From NCBI RefSeq assembly GCF_027579695.1, contig NC_083579.1, positions 67,590,871 through 67,654,870 on the forward strand: DNA of 64,000 nt, in the 5' to 3' direction. Below the pieces are notes generated by a model. The model was given only the letters and a program-made list of their open reading frames with translations, was not told where the DNA came from and made no database searches. The position numbers and the translations under genes are program-made. Positions 1 through 9,536 of the stretch are shown piece by piece; the first letter of the stretch is position 1; every line of letters starts with the position of its first letter. The stretch comes from Neoarius graeffei (Eukaryota; Chordata; Actinopteri; Siluriformes; Ariidae).

Positions 1-231
1 TGTCTCGTGTCTCCCCGCCCCACACGAAAGCAGAGTAAAGAAAGGCTGAACGAGCAGCGTGCCAGATGAGAACAGCTTTAATAAAGTAACGCATAGTATT
101 TTATTGTAAGTAACGGGAACGGCGTTATAACGATGTAAAAAGTAATTAGTTAGATTACTCGTTACTAAAAAAAAAAAAAGTAACGCCGTTAGTAACGCCG
201 TTTATTTCTAACGCCGTTATTCCCATCACTG
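1..231. mobile_element. hAT-type element terminus (left side truncated by window)
   Basis: The last bases read ..TAACGCCGTTATTCCCATCACTG; as an inverse complement this is a CAGTGATGGGAATAACGGCG end, the CAGTG start of many hAT elements. Subterminal TAACGCCGTTA motifs recur at about 113-130 and 181-231. The other end lies outside the window, so the target duplication cannot be confirmed. Confidence 0.5.
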
Positions 232-1128
232 TCTACTACATGGATAAAAGAACACACTGCCCCCTGTGGCGTGGTTCCTGCGCTATTAGAACTAGTGCTA
301 GACACAACGGCTCTTGTGCTACTTGTTCAGCATCTTGATAACAAACGACGCTGGTTGAATAAATAACGTTAGCGCGGAAAAAAAATCCAGACATATGTTT
401 TTTTTTTTTTTTCCATTTACTGTAGGCTACCCGGATGAAATTTAATACCTCCCATGTGAAATTTAATACCATAGCTCAAAAAATAGCGAAATATAATGCT
501 TTTTAAGACCTTAAAAAACACATATTAAAAATAAGACTTTTTAAGACTTTTTAAGGATCCGCGGAGACCCTGCTTTAAAAGGCACAATATTTGCTTTGTT
601 TACAATTCTTGAAGTAACTGAGTATTTCAGATTAGATTACTTTTGTAACCCAATGGATAATGTTATCAATTACAAATGAACACAAATATCTGGTCAGTAA
701 CCGACTAGATTTCTTAGTAATCTGACCCAACCAGGAGTAGATCTTAACTCATGGAATGCCAATGAACTCAGTTCCTGTTATCACTCGTGTTATAGCAGCT
801 ATAAACAGTCGGTCAGTCATACCACCATCATCAGCCTCTCCTCTCCCAAAAACAAGTCATGTGGCAGAGTTAGGACACATCATTTGGCAGATACAGTACA
901 TGCGTGTTCATATGGTTCTTGCCCTCTTCTCACATTCTCAAGGAGAGAAGACAAGACATGAGAAAGGGAAGCATGGAAATGAAACTGGAAAGTGAAATTT
1001 TGAAAATCCAAGAGAAATGTAGCTCATCTTACACACCCAAGAGAAATGTAGCTCATCTTACACACCCAATACCCAAAAGTGCACTTTGCTGTATGTAAGG
1101 AACAGGAAGCAGGACACCACTTCAGACA
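232..1128. other. Unassigned upstream DNA with a 29-bp direct duplication
   Basis: No gene or recognisable element. The only structure I see is an exact tandem duplication of 29 bp at 1011-1039 and 1040-1068, unit starting AGAGAAATGTAGC. Confidence 0.45.
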
Positions 1129-1485
1129 CCGTGGCATGCAAAAGTTTGGGCACCCTTACTGAAAATGTCTGTTACTGTGAACAGTTAAGTGAGCAGAAGA
1201 TGAACTGATCATCAAAAGGTATAAAGGTAAAAGACAACATTTCTTTTCAGCATTTTCTGCAAGACTTGTATATTATTTTTGCTTTGTACAATGAGTGGGG
1301 GAGCGAAAGTTTGGGCACCCCAATACATTTGAGTTCTCAGGTAACTTTTACCAAGGTTCCAGACCTTAATTAGCTTATTGAGCTGTGGCTTATTCAAATT
1401 CTTCGTTAGGAAATGTCAGATGATGCAGATTTCAAAGCTGTATAAATTCTCTAACTCCTCAAACTTGTCCCTAAAATCAACAGCC

Positions 1486-2465
1486 ATGGGCTCCTCTAAG
1501 CAACTCCCTCGCATTCTGAATAATAAAATAATTGATGCTCACAAAGCAGGAGAAGGCTACAAGAACGTAGCCAAGTGTTTTCAGGTAGCCGTTTTCTCAG
1601 ATCTTAATGTTAAGAAATGGCAGTTAACAGAAACAATGGCGATCAAGGTGAGGTCCGGAAGATGGAGAAAACTGTCTGAAAGAACTGCTCGTTGGATTGC
1701 TAGAAAGGCAAATAAAAACCCCTGTTTGACTGCAAAAGACCTTCAGAAAGATTTAGCAGACCCTGGAGTGGTGGTGCACTGTTCTATGCAGTGACACCTG
1801 AACAAATGACCTTCATGAGAGAGTCATCAGAAGAAAACCTTTCCTGCATCATAGCCACAAAATTCAGCGTCTGAAGTTTGCAAATGAACATCTAAATAAG
1901 CCTGATGCATTTTGGAAACAAGTCCTGTGGACTGATGAAATCAAAATAGAACTTTTTGGCCACAATGTGCAAAGGTATGTTTGGAGAGGAAAAAAAAAAA
2001 AAAAAAAGTGCCAAATTCCAGGAAAAGAACACCTCTCCAACTCTGAAGCATGGGTGTGGATTAATCATGTTTTGGGGTTGTGTTGCAGCCAGTGGCACAG
2101 GACACATTTCACTGGTCGAGGGAAGCATGGATTTGAATAAATACCAGCCAACATCACACCATCTGTAAAAAAAAAAGTTAAAAAAAAAAAAAGGATGGGT
2201 CCTACAATAAGACAATGATCCAAAACACACCTCAAAATCTACAATGGAATACCTCAAGGCACAAGCTGAAGGTTTTGCCCTGGCCCTCACAGTCCCTGAC
2301 CTAAACATCATTGAAAGTCTGTGGATAGATCTCAAAAGAGCAGTGCATGCAAGACAGCCCAAGAAACTTGTAGAACTGGAAGCCTTTTGCAAGGATGAAT
2401 GTGTGAAAATCCCCCAGGGAAGAACAGATTATTATCTGGCTACAAAAAGTGTTTACAAGCTGTGA
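1486..2465 (+). pseudogene. Tc1-type transposase pseudogene A
   Basis: The N-terminal frame starts MGSSKQLPRILNNKIIDAHK and matches the helix-turn-helix half of Tc1 transposases. Later pieces in other frames include HGCGLIMFWGCVAASGTGHI and SPDLNIIESLW-like text (PDLNIIESLWIDLKRA). Several frameshifts and in-frame stops, plus two A-rich insertions near 1990 and 2165, make it inactive. The C-terminal end with a TGA stop is at 2463-2465. Confidence 0.8.
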
Positions 2466-2673
2466 TACTTGCCAAAGGGGGTGTTACTAAGTACTGACCA
2501 TGTCAGGTGCCCAAACTTTTACCTCAGGTCCTTTTCATTTTTTTGGTATTTTACACCTGTGATAGAAATAATGTAATATTGCATAAAATGCTGAAAAGAA
2601 ACATCATCTTTACCGTTACCCCTTTTGGTGATCAGTTCATCTTCTGCTCACTTAACTATTCACAGTATGCATA

Positions 2674-3360
2674 GAACAGTTCACCACCACTCCAGGGTCT
2701 ACCAAATCTTTCTGAAGGTCTTTTGCAGTCAAACAGGGGTTTTTATTTGCCTTTCTAGCAATCCAACAAGCAGTTCTTTCAGAAAGTTTTTCATCTTCCA
2801 GACCTCACCTTGATCTCCACTGTTTCTCATCTCATTCTCATTATCTCTAGCCGCTTTATCCTTCTACAGGGTCGCAGGCAAGCTGGAGCCTATCCCAGCT
2901 GACTACAGGCGAAAGGCGGGGTACACCCTGGACAAGTCGCCAGGTCATCACAGGGCTGACACATAGACACAGACAACCATTTGCACTCACATTCACACCT
3001 ACGGTCAATTTAGAAATCACCAGTTAACCTAACGTGCATGTCTTTGGACTGTGGGGGAAGCCAGAGCACCCGGAGAAAACCCACGCGGACACGGGGAGAA
3101 CATGCAAACTCCACACAGAAAGGCCCTCGCCGGCCACGGGGCTCGAACCCGGACCTTCTCGCTGTGAGGCGACAGCGCTAACCACTACACCACCGTGCCA
3201 CCTCCACTGTTTCTGTTAACTGCCATTTCTTAATAACATTACAATCTGAGGAAACAGCTACCTGAAAACACTTTGCTACATTCTTGTAGCCTTCTCCTGC
3301 TTTGTGAGCATCAATTATTTTATTATTCAGAATGCGAGGGAGTTGCTTAGAGGAGCCCAT
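2674..3360 (-). pseudogene. Inverted partial copy of transposase A, split by a SINE
   Basis: On the minus strand the same N-terminal half begins at 3360 (MGSSKQLPRI) and continues to about 2674, with a V-SINE (2828-3201) inserted in the middle. It is part of the right inverted arm of element A, not an independent gene. Confidence 0.75.
2828..3201 (-). mobile_element. V-SINE, full length, in the right arm of Tc1 A
   Basis: tRNA-derived SINE read on the minus strand. The head GGCACGGTGGTGTAGTGGTT contains an A-box (TAGTGGTTAGC), a B-box (GGTTCGAGCCC) follows, then the conserved V-SINE central domain and a 3' tail ending in ATGAGATGAG repeats. A 13-bp target duplication CTCCACTGTTTCT flanks it at 2815-2827 and 3202-3214. 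This family is the commonest repeat of the window. Confidence 0.93.
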
Positions 3361-3564
3361 GGCTGTTGATTTGAGGAGTCAGAGAATTTATACAGCTTTG
3401 AAATCTGCATCATCTGACCTTTCCTAATGAATTTGAATAAGCCACAGCTCAATAAGCTAATTAAGGTCTGGAACCTTGGTAAAAGTTACCTGAGAACTCA
3501 AATGTATTGGGGTGCCCAAACTTTCACATGGTGTTCCTTTTTCTTCCCCCCACTCTCAAATTGT

Positions 3565-3925
3565 CTCATCTCATTATCTCTAGCCGCTTTATCCTGTTCT
3601 ACAGGGTCGTAGGCAAGCTGGAGCCTATCCCAGCTGACTACGGGCGAAAGGCGGGGTACACCCTGGACAAGTCGCCAGGTCATCACAGGGCTGACACATA
3701 GACACAGACAACCATTCACACCTACGGTCAATTTAGAGTCACCAGTTAACCTAACCTGCATATCTTTGGACTGTGGGGGAAGCCAGAGCACCCGGAGGAA
3801 ACCCACGCGGACACGGGGAGAACATGCAAACTCCACACAGAAAGGCCCTCGCCGGCCACGGGACTCGAACCCGGACCTTCTTGCTGTGAGGCGACAGTGC
3901 TAACCACTACACCACCGTGCCACCC
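3565..3925 (-). mobile_element. V-SINE with 12-bp target duplication
   Basis: Second copy in the same arm of Tc1 A. The duplication CTCTCAAATTGT lies at 3553-3564 and 3926-3937. Confidence 0.93.
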
Positions 3926-4070
3926 CTCTCAAATTGTAAAAAGCAAAAATTATACACAAGTCTTGCAGAAAATGCTGAAAAAAAAAAAAAAGTTGTCTTT
4001 ACCTGTATACCTTTTGGTGATCAGTTCATCTTCTGCTCACTTAACTATTCACAGTAACACATTCAGTAAG

Positions 4071-4434
4071 GGGCGGCACGGTGGTGTAGTGGTTAGCGCT
4101 GTCGCCTCACAGCAAGAAGGTCCTGGGTTCGAGCCCCGGGGCCGGCCTTTCTGTGTGGAGTTTGCATGTTCTCCCCGTGTCCGCGTGGGTTTCCTCCGGG
4201 TGCTCCGGTTTCCCCCACAGTCCAAAGACATGCAGGTTAGGTTAACTGGTGACTCTAAATTGACCGTAGGTGTGAATGTGAATGGTTGTCTGTGTCTATG
4301 TGTCAGCCCTGTGATGACCTGGCGACTTGTCCAGAGTGTACCCCGCCTTTCGCCCGTAGTCAGCTGGGATAGGCTCCAGCTTGCCTGCGACCCTGTAGAA
4401 GGATAAAGCAGCTAGAGATAATGAGATGAATGAG
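4071..4434 (+). mobile_element. V-SINE with 12-bp target duplication
   Basis: Third copy in the same arm, on the other strand. The duplication ACATTCAGTAAG at 4059-4070 and 4435-4446 lies just inside the right terminal repeat of Tc1 A. Confidence 0.93.
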
Positions 4435-4474
4435 ACATTCAGTAAGGGTGCCCAAACTTTTGCATGCCACTGTA

Positions 4475-5342
4475 TTAAATAATCCCACACCCCATCCCAT
4501 GCTAAAACCACTATAAAAAAAAAAAACACTAAATAAAGAGAATGACAAAGTGCTAAATATTAAACCAAGGTGGTGAATTAGTTATTTCTTAATAGAATTA
4601 AAAGCATATCCACAGCTACTAGATATTATTATTCAGCATCCATGTGGAATTTCTGCAAAAAAGGTCGTGTGTTAATAAATACAAGGTGACTAAAATACTC
4701 CAAAACAACTATACTACTTCCTAATGTCATTTTTAGTTATTTCACTAGCTCATTAGGTTTACTTCATAATTGATAAATAACCTAGTAAACACTTGAATTA
4801 AGTATCCTCACCTTGGTAGAGTGCCCTAACACTTCTGTATCAGCTTTAACTTACTACAACTGCTGGAATCATAAACACCTCTATGGTATATGTACAATAA
4901 AGTCCCTCAGATAATCAGCGAGGTGACAAAACAACAACCAATTGCAGCTTTCGGCTGATTATCGGATCACCACGGGATTGGACCGTTTAAAAACACGTGG
5001 TTTAAGGCCCGCCCAAGTTTAACTTTATCTCACCAATTACTAACGGCCTACATGATCACCTGACAGCTTAGTTCACGCCCACAATGTGAATGGACTGGGA
5101 AGAAACAGTGTGTGTCAAAATAAGTCTGCAGCTGTGGTGTGTTTAGAAGCTGGTGCACTGTTTAGTCTGGGAGTGTGTAGTATGGACCTGTCTGTCCATC
5201 TGAGATTAAGTTTATAACTTTATTATTCTGTTCATTCAGTTGTGTCATGTTTTTAAGCGGCTAATAGCGTTTATAAGTTTACAATCTCCTCCTGCCTTGG
5301 TATATGTAGTGACTGAGGACAAAAATAAAAATACTTATTTAT

Positions 5343-5377
<35 letters not shown>

Positions 5378-5398
5378 AAACTAACATTTCAAATAAAG
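4475..5398. other. Unassigned DNA with (TC)n(AC)n microsatellite
   Basis: About 920 bp without recognisable gene or transposon. A composite (TC)n(AC)n tract lies at 5343-5377. Region 4900-5230 is more GC-rich but shows no exon. Confidence 0.4.
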
Positions 5399-5429
5399 TT
5401 TAAAGGTAGACCGCCTTTCAGACTTTTCA

Positions 5430-7023
5430 AGTGGTGCTTGAAAGTTTGTGAATTTTCTATATTTCTGCATAAATGACCTTAAAACATGATCAGATTTTCA
5501 CACAAGTCCTAAAAGTAGATAAAGAGAACCCAGTTAAACAAATAAAACAAAAATATTATACTTGGTCATTTATTTATTGAGGAAAATGATCCAATATTAC
5601 ATATCTGAGTGGTAAAAGGATGTGAACCTTTGTTTTCAGTATCTGGTGTGACCCCCTTGTGCAGCAATAACTGCAACTAAACGTTTCCGGTAACTGTTGA
5701 TCAGTCCTGCACACCGGCTTGGGGGAATTTTAGCCCATTCCTCCGTACAGAACAGCTTCAACTCTGGGATGTTGGTGGGTTTCCTCACATGAACTGCTCA
5801 CTTCAGGTCCTTCCATAACATTTCGATTGGATTAAGGTCAGGACTTTGACTTGGCCATTCCAAAACATTAACTTTATTCTTCTTTAACCATTCTTTGGTA
5901 GAACGACTTGTGTGCTCAGGGTCGTTGTCTTGCTGCATGACCCACCTTCTCTTGAGATTCAGTTCATGGACAGATGTCCTGACATTTTCCTTTAGAATTC
6001 GCTGGTATAATTCAGAATTCATTGTTCCATCAATGATGGCAAGCCGTCCTGGCCCAGATGCAGCAAAACAGGCCCAAACCATGATACTACCACCACCATG
6101 TTTCACAGATGGGATAAGGTTCTTATGCTGGAATGCAATGTTTTCCTTTCTCCAAACATAATGCTTCTCATTTAAACCAAAAAATTCTATTTTGGTCTCA
6201 TCCGTCCACAAAACATTTTTCCGATAGTCTTCTGGCTTGTCCACGTGATCTTTAGCAAACTGCAGATGAGCAGCAATGTTCTTTTTGGAGAGCACTGGCT
6301 TTTTCCTTGTAACCCTGCCATGCACACCAGTGTTGTTCAGTGTTCTCCTGATGGTGGACTCATGAACATTAACATTAGCCAATGTGAGAGAGGCCTTCAG
6401 TTGCTTAGAAGTTACCCTGGGGTCCTTTGTGACCTTGCCGACTATTACATGCCTTGCTCTTGGAGTGATCTTTGTTGGTCGACCACTCCTGGCGAGGGTA
6501 ACAACGGTCGTGAATTTCCTCCATTTGTACACAGTCTGTCTGACTGTGGATTGGTGGAGTCCAAACTCTTTAGAGATGGTTTTGTAACCTTTTCCAGCCT
6601 GTTGAGCATCAACACCGCTTTTTCTGAGGTCCTCAGAAATTTCCTTTGTTCGTGCTATGATACACTTCCACAAACGTGTCGTGAAGATCAGACTTTGATA
6701 GATCCCCGTTCTTTAAATAAAACAGGGTGCCCACTCACACCTGATTGCCATCCCATTGATTGAAAACACCTGACTCTAATTTCATCTTCAAATTAACTGC
6801 TAATCCTAGAGGTTCACATACTTTTGCCCCTCACAGATATGTAATATTGGATCATTTTCCTCAATAAATAAATGACCAAGTATAATATTTTTGTCTCATT
6901 TGTTTAACTGGGTTCTCTTTATCTACTTTTAGGACTTATGTGAAAATCTGATGATGTTTTAGGTCATATTTATGCAGAAATATAGAAAATTCTAAAGGGT
7001 TCATAAACTTTCAAGCACCACTG
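5430..7023 (-). mobile_element. Tc1/mariner element B
   Basis: The inverted ends (A)GTGGTGCTTGAAAGTTTG and its complement, which is followed by TA at 7024, enclose a minus-strand transposase. Long subterminal inverted repeats run to about 5635 on the left and from about 6810 on the right. Confidence 0.88.
5636..6673 (-). pseudogene. Tc1 transposase B, interrupted by one stop codon
   Basis: DDE transposase of about 345 codons. Order: N-terminal helix-turn-helix region, a SGRPTKITPRAR linker, then catalytic motifs LWTDETKIEFFG, QQDNDPEHTS and SPDLNPIEMLW. There are 34 residues between the second Asp and the Glu (DD34E). The frame is intact except for one TGA at 5798-5800, after MLWKDLK. Downstream codons continue in frame to GGHTRY and the true stop at 5636. 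The TGA stands where a CGA Arg would fit, consistent with CpG decay. Inactive as read. Confidence 0.85.
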
Positions 7024-7646
7024 TAGGTCATAAAAAGAATTTTCCCTGACACCCAATTATTTTTGTTTAGTGCACCGAAAGCTACTGAATTCGAATCAAA
7101 GACTTCCAATTTTATTAGGTTTTTTAAAATAGAACAATTTATGAATTTAGGGCCATGTGGCCCTAAATTCATACGGTACAGAAAGCGAGAAGAAAAGACG
7201 TTATGTTGCGAAGGAAAGGATACGCAGAACCAAACTAATAAATATTGGCGGTCAGCGAGCACCTCGGTGCGATCAGCTGTTCGTTTAACAACAAAATGAT
7301 GTAACTGTCAGTGCACGGTCAAAGGTAAACCCGTGCATGTGCACACGGATTTCCTCTGTCTGCTTGACTGTGTGAACAAGCGATTTCATGCACATTATTT
7401 GCCTGGGAATCCCTTCAAATTAAATAACTTCCCAGCCACAGAATGGCCTGATATTTTGTGAGATATTACAGAAATAAACCTATATCACAATGACCAAATT
7501 TCAGAGGGACCTAAATTTCACTGATTTTATGAAATCGAAAGGTGGTCTAGCTTTAATAAGTGCATTGTTTGCAATATATTATGTCTTTCATAAAATTCAT
7601 TATATTCATTAATATATGAAATGTAATAATTGTTTATTATTATTAT

Positions 7647-8026
7647 CTCATTCATCTCATCTCATTATCTCTAGCCGCTTTATCCTTCTACAGGGTCGCA
7701 GGCAAGCTGGAGCCTATCCCAGCTGACTACGGGCAAAAGGCGGGGTACACCCTGGACAAGTCGCCAGGTCATCACAGGGCTGACACATAGACACAGACAA
7801 CCATTCACACTCACATTCACACCTACGGTCAATTTAGAGTCACCAGTTAACCTAACCTGCATGTCTTTGGACTGTGGGGGAAACCGGAGCACCCGGAGGA
7901 AACCCACGCGGACACGGGGAGAACATGCAAACTCCGCACAGAAAGGCCCTCGCCGGCCCCAGGGCTCGAACCCAGGACCTTCTTGCTGTGAGGCGACAGC
8001 GCTAACCACTACACCACCGTGCCGCC
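7647..8026 (-). mobile_element. V-SINE in an AT-rich microsatellite
   Basis: Full-length copy flanked by TATTATTAT-type repeats on both sides, so the exact target duplication is ambiguous. The (TTA)n tract continues to about 8045. Confidence 0.9.
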
Positions 8027-8428
8027 TATTATTATTATTATTATTAACAACAACAACAATAATAATAATAAAAAACAACTATATTAGGCACAGGGTTTCA
8101 AAAGCTGACACTTATTTACATGAAAGCTGTGCATAATATAAAAATAAATTGATGGCAAATATATAACAAATATAATAAAATATAATAATGTGAATAAAAA
8201 TATTAAAACTTATCATGATTTGTATTGACAATTGATACTTTAAGAAATAGTGTGAAAATTATAATAATTTAGAGGTTTGAGTAAACAATTCAGAGTTAAT
8301 CTAGAAGATTTTTAGTTATATACATAACCAGTACTTTGAGCAAAATGATTTAACACACTGAGAGTTTTTAACTCTAGAATTCAGAATGTTGAATAATTTA
8401 GCAGCAGAATAATTTGTTGTGTAGGGAT
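8027..8428. other. AT-rich DNA, nothing recognised
   Basis: About 400 bp, strongly AT-rich with short (AAT)n stretches. No coding potential or known repeat seen. Confidence 0.5.
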
Positions 8429-8790
8429 ACTGGTTAGCACTGTTGCCTCATAGCAAGAAGGTTCTGGGTTCGAACCTCACAGCCGACGGGGGCCTTTCTG
8501 TATGGAGTTTGCATGTTCTCCCTGTGCCTGCATGGGTTTCCTATGGGTGCTCCGGTTTCCTCCCACAGTCCACAGTCTAAAACATGTGGATGAGGTCAAC
8601 TGGCTACTCTAAGTTGCCCATAGGTGTGAATGTGAGTGTGAATGGTCGTGTGTTTCTGTGTTAGGCCTGCGATAGATTGGCGACCTGCCCAGGGTGTACC
8701 CTGCCTCTCACCCGAAGTCAGCTGGGATTGACTCCAGGTTTCTCCAAGATCCTAATGGATAAACTGTATAGATAATGATGGATGTATGAA
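8429..8790 (+). mobile_element. Older, diverged V-SINE
   Basis: Head TGGTTAGCACTGTTGCCTCA with a B-box-like GGTTCGAACC, central domain and tail are recognisable. It has many substitutions and a short internal duplication (CACAGTCCACAGTCTAAAAC). The first bases of the head are missing. Confidence 0.8.
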
Positions 8791-9536
8791 TGTTTGTTGT
8801 GCAGTTTGGAAATCAGAAACACCGAAAGGTGAAACATTTATTGGCCCAAGAAGAATGAACTCTAAAACATTTAAGAAAATGTGAAATACACTGGAGTGTT
8901 GTAACCTAAAAAAAATTCCTTGCATATGGTATGCTGTTTCTGAATAATATACAACTAGTTCCTATTTATTAGACATCCATAACTTATAGCTACACTCACT
9001 GGCCATTTTATGAGGTACTTTCTGTAAAGATACATGTTGTAGTTTCATAATTATCTGTTGATCTATACTATCTGTTGATCTGAATAATTCAGCAGCCCAT
9101 GTTCTTGATGGCATCCATCACTGGAAAGGAAGGGTGTGCATGTGTGTGTTCACTGCGTCAGATGGGTTAAAATGCAGAGGAGGAATTTCATTGTGCTTGA
9201 GTGTACGTATGATAAATAAAGGATTCTTGGCTTCTTGGTTCTTCTCTTCTTGAGCAAGGCACCTAACCCCCAACTGCTCCCCAGGCTGCTCTGGATAAGA
9301 GCGTCTGCTAAATATCATGTAATGTAGTGGTTCATTCTCAGTACAGCATGTTTGGTGCACTCTTAAAAGCATATCCAGTAGTACTGGAGTTGGCCCACCT
9401 TGCTAAGACTCTTTTGATTGGTTGGCAGACTCATTTCAATTGCAGTGTTTAAAATTCAATCAAAGCTGCTATGCATTATTCACTCATACCACTGCCTTAA
9501 TCTTTAAGAATAAGCTTTTATTTATCACATACACAC
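8791..9536. repeat. Old repeat fragments (MITE end, SINE type-2 tail)
   Basis: 9000-9020 resembles a CACTCACTGGCCATTTTATG transposon end. 9130-9290 contains the text CACCTAACCCCCAACTGCTC and GTTCACTGCGTCAGATGGGTTAA of the second SINE subtype. Boundaries cannot be set. Confidence 0.4.

Larger units (their letters stand above)
1129..4472 (+). mobile_element. Tc1/mariner element A with duplicated inverted ends
   Basis: The ends GTGGCATGCAAAAGTTTGGG (left) and its complement (right, ending at 4472 next to TA) define the element. The left 1129-1790 (5' end plus N-terminal half of the transposase) reappears in inverse orientation at about 2669-4472, interrupted by three V-SINEs. The centre 1791-2668 holds the rest of the transposase and most of the original 3' end (GGTGCCCAAACTTTTACC near 2510). 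The right terminus was therefore replaced by an inverted copy of the left part, giving ~660-bp inverted arms. Confidence 0.85.
5399..7556. mobile_element. TTAA-flanked element X, copy 1, carrying Tc1 B
   Basis: The outer ends AGGTAGACCGCCTTTC (left, after TTAA) and GAAAGGTGGTCTAGCT followed by TTAA (right) form inverted repeats. The body resumes at 7024 with TAGGTCATAAAAAG after a Tc1 insertion that also removed a few bases at its left junction. A second copy at 42257-44655 is the clearest comparison. No transposase is seen, so the copy is non-autonomous; the TTAA target suggests Kolobok or piggyBac. Confidence 0.75.

Noticed and set aside
3498..3836. Repeated 60-140-residue frames (GFLRVLRFPPQSKDMQVRLTG type) seen at many loci
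   Set aside because: They recur wherever a V-SINE occurs and are chance frames through that non-coding RNA gene.
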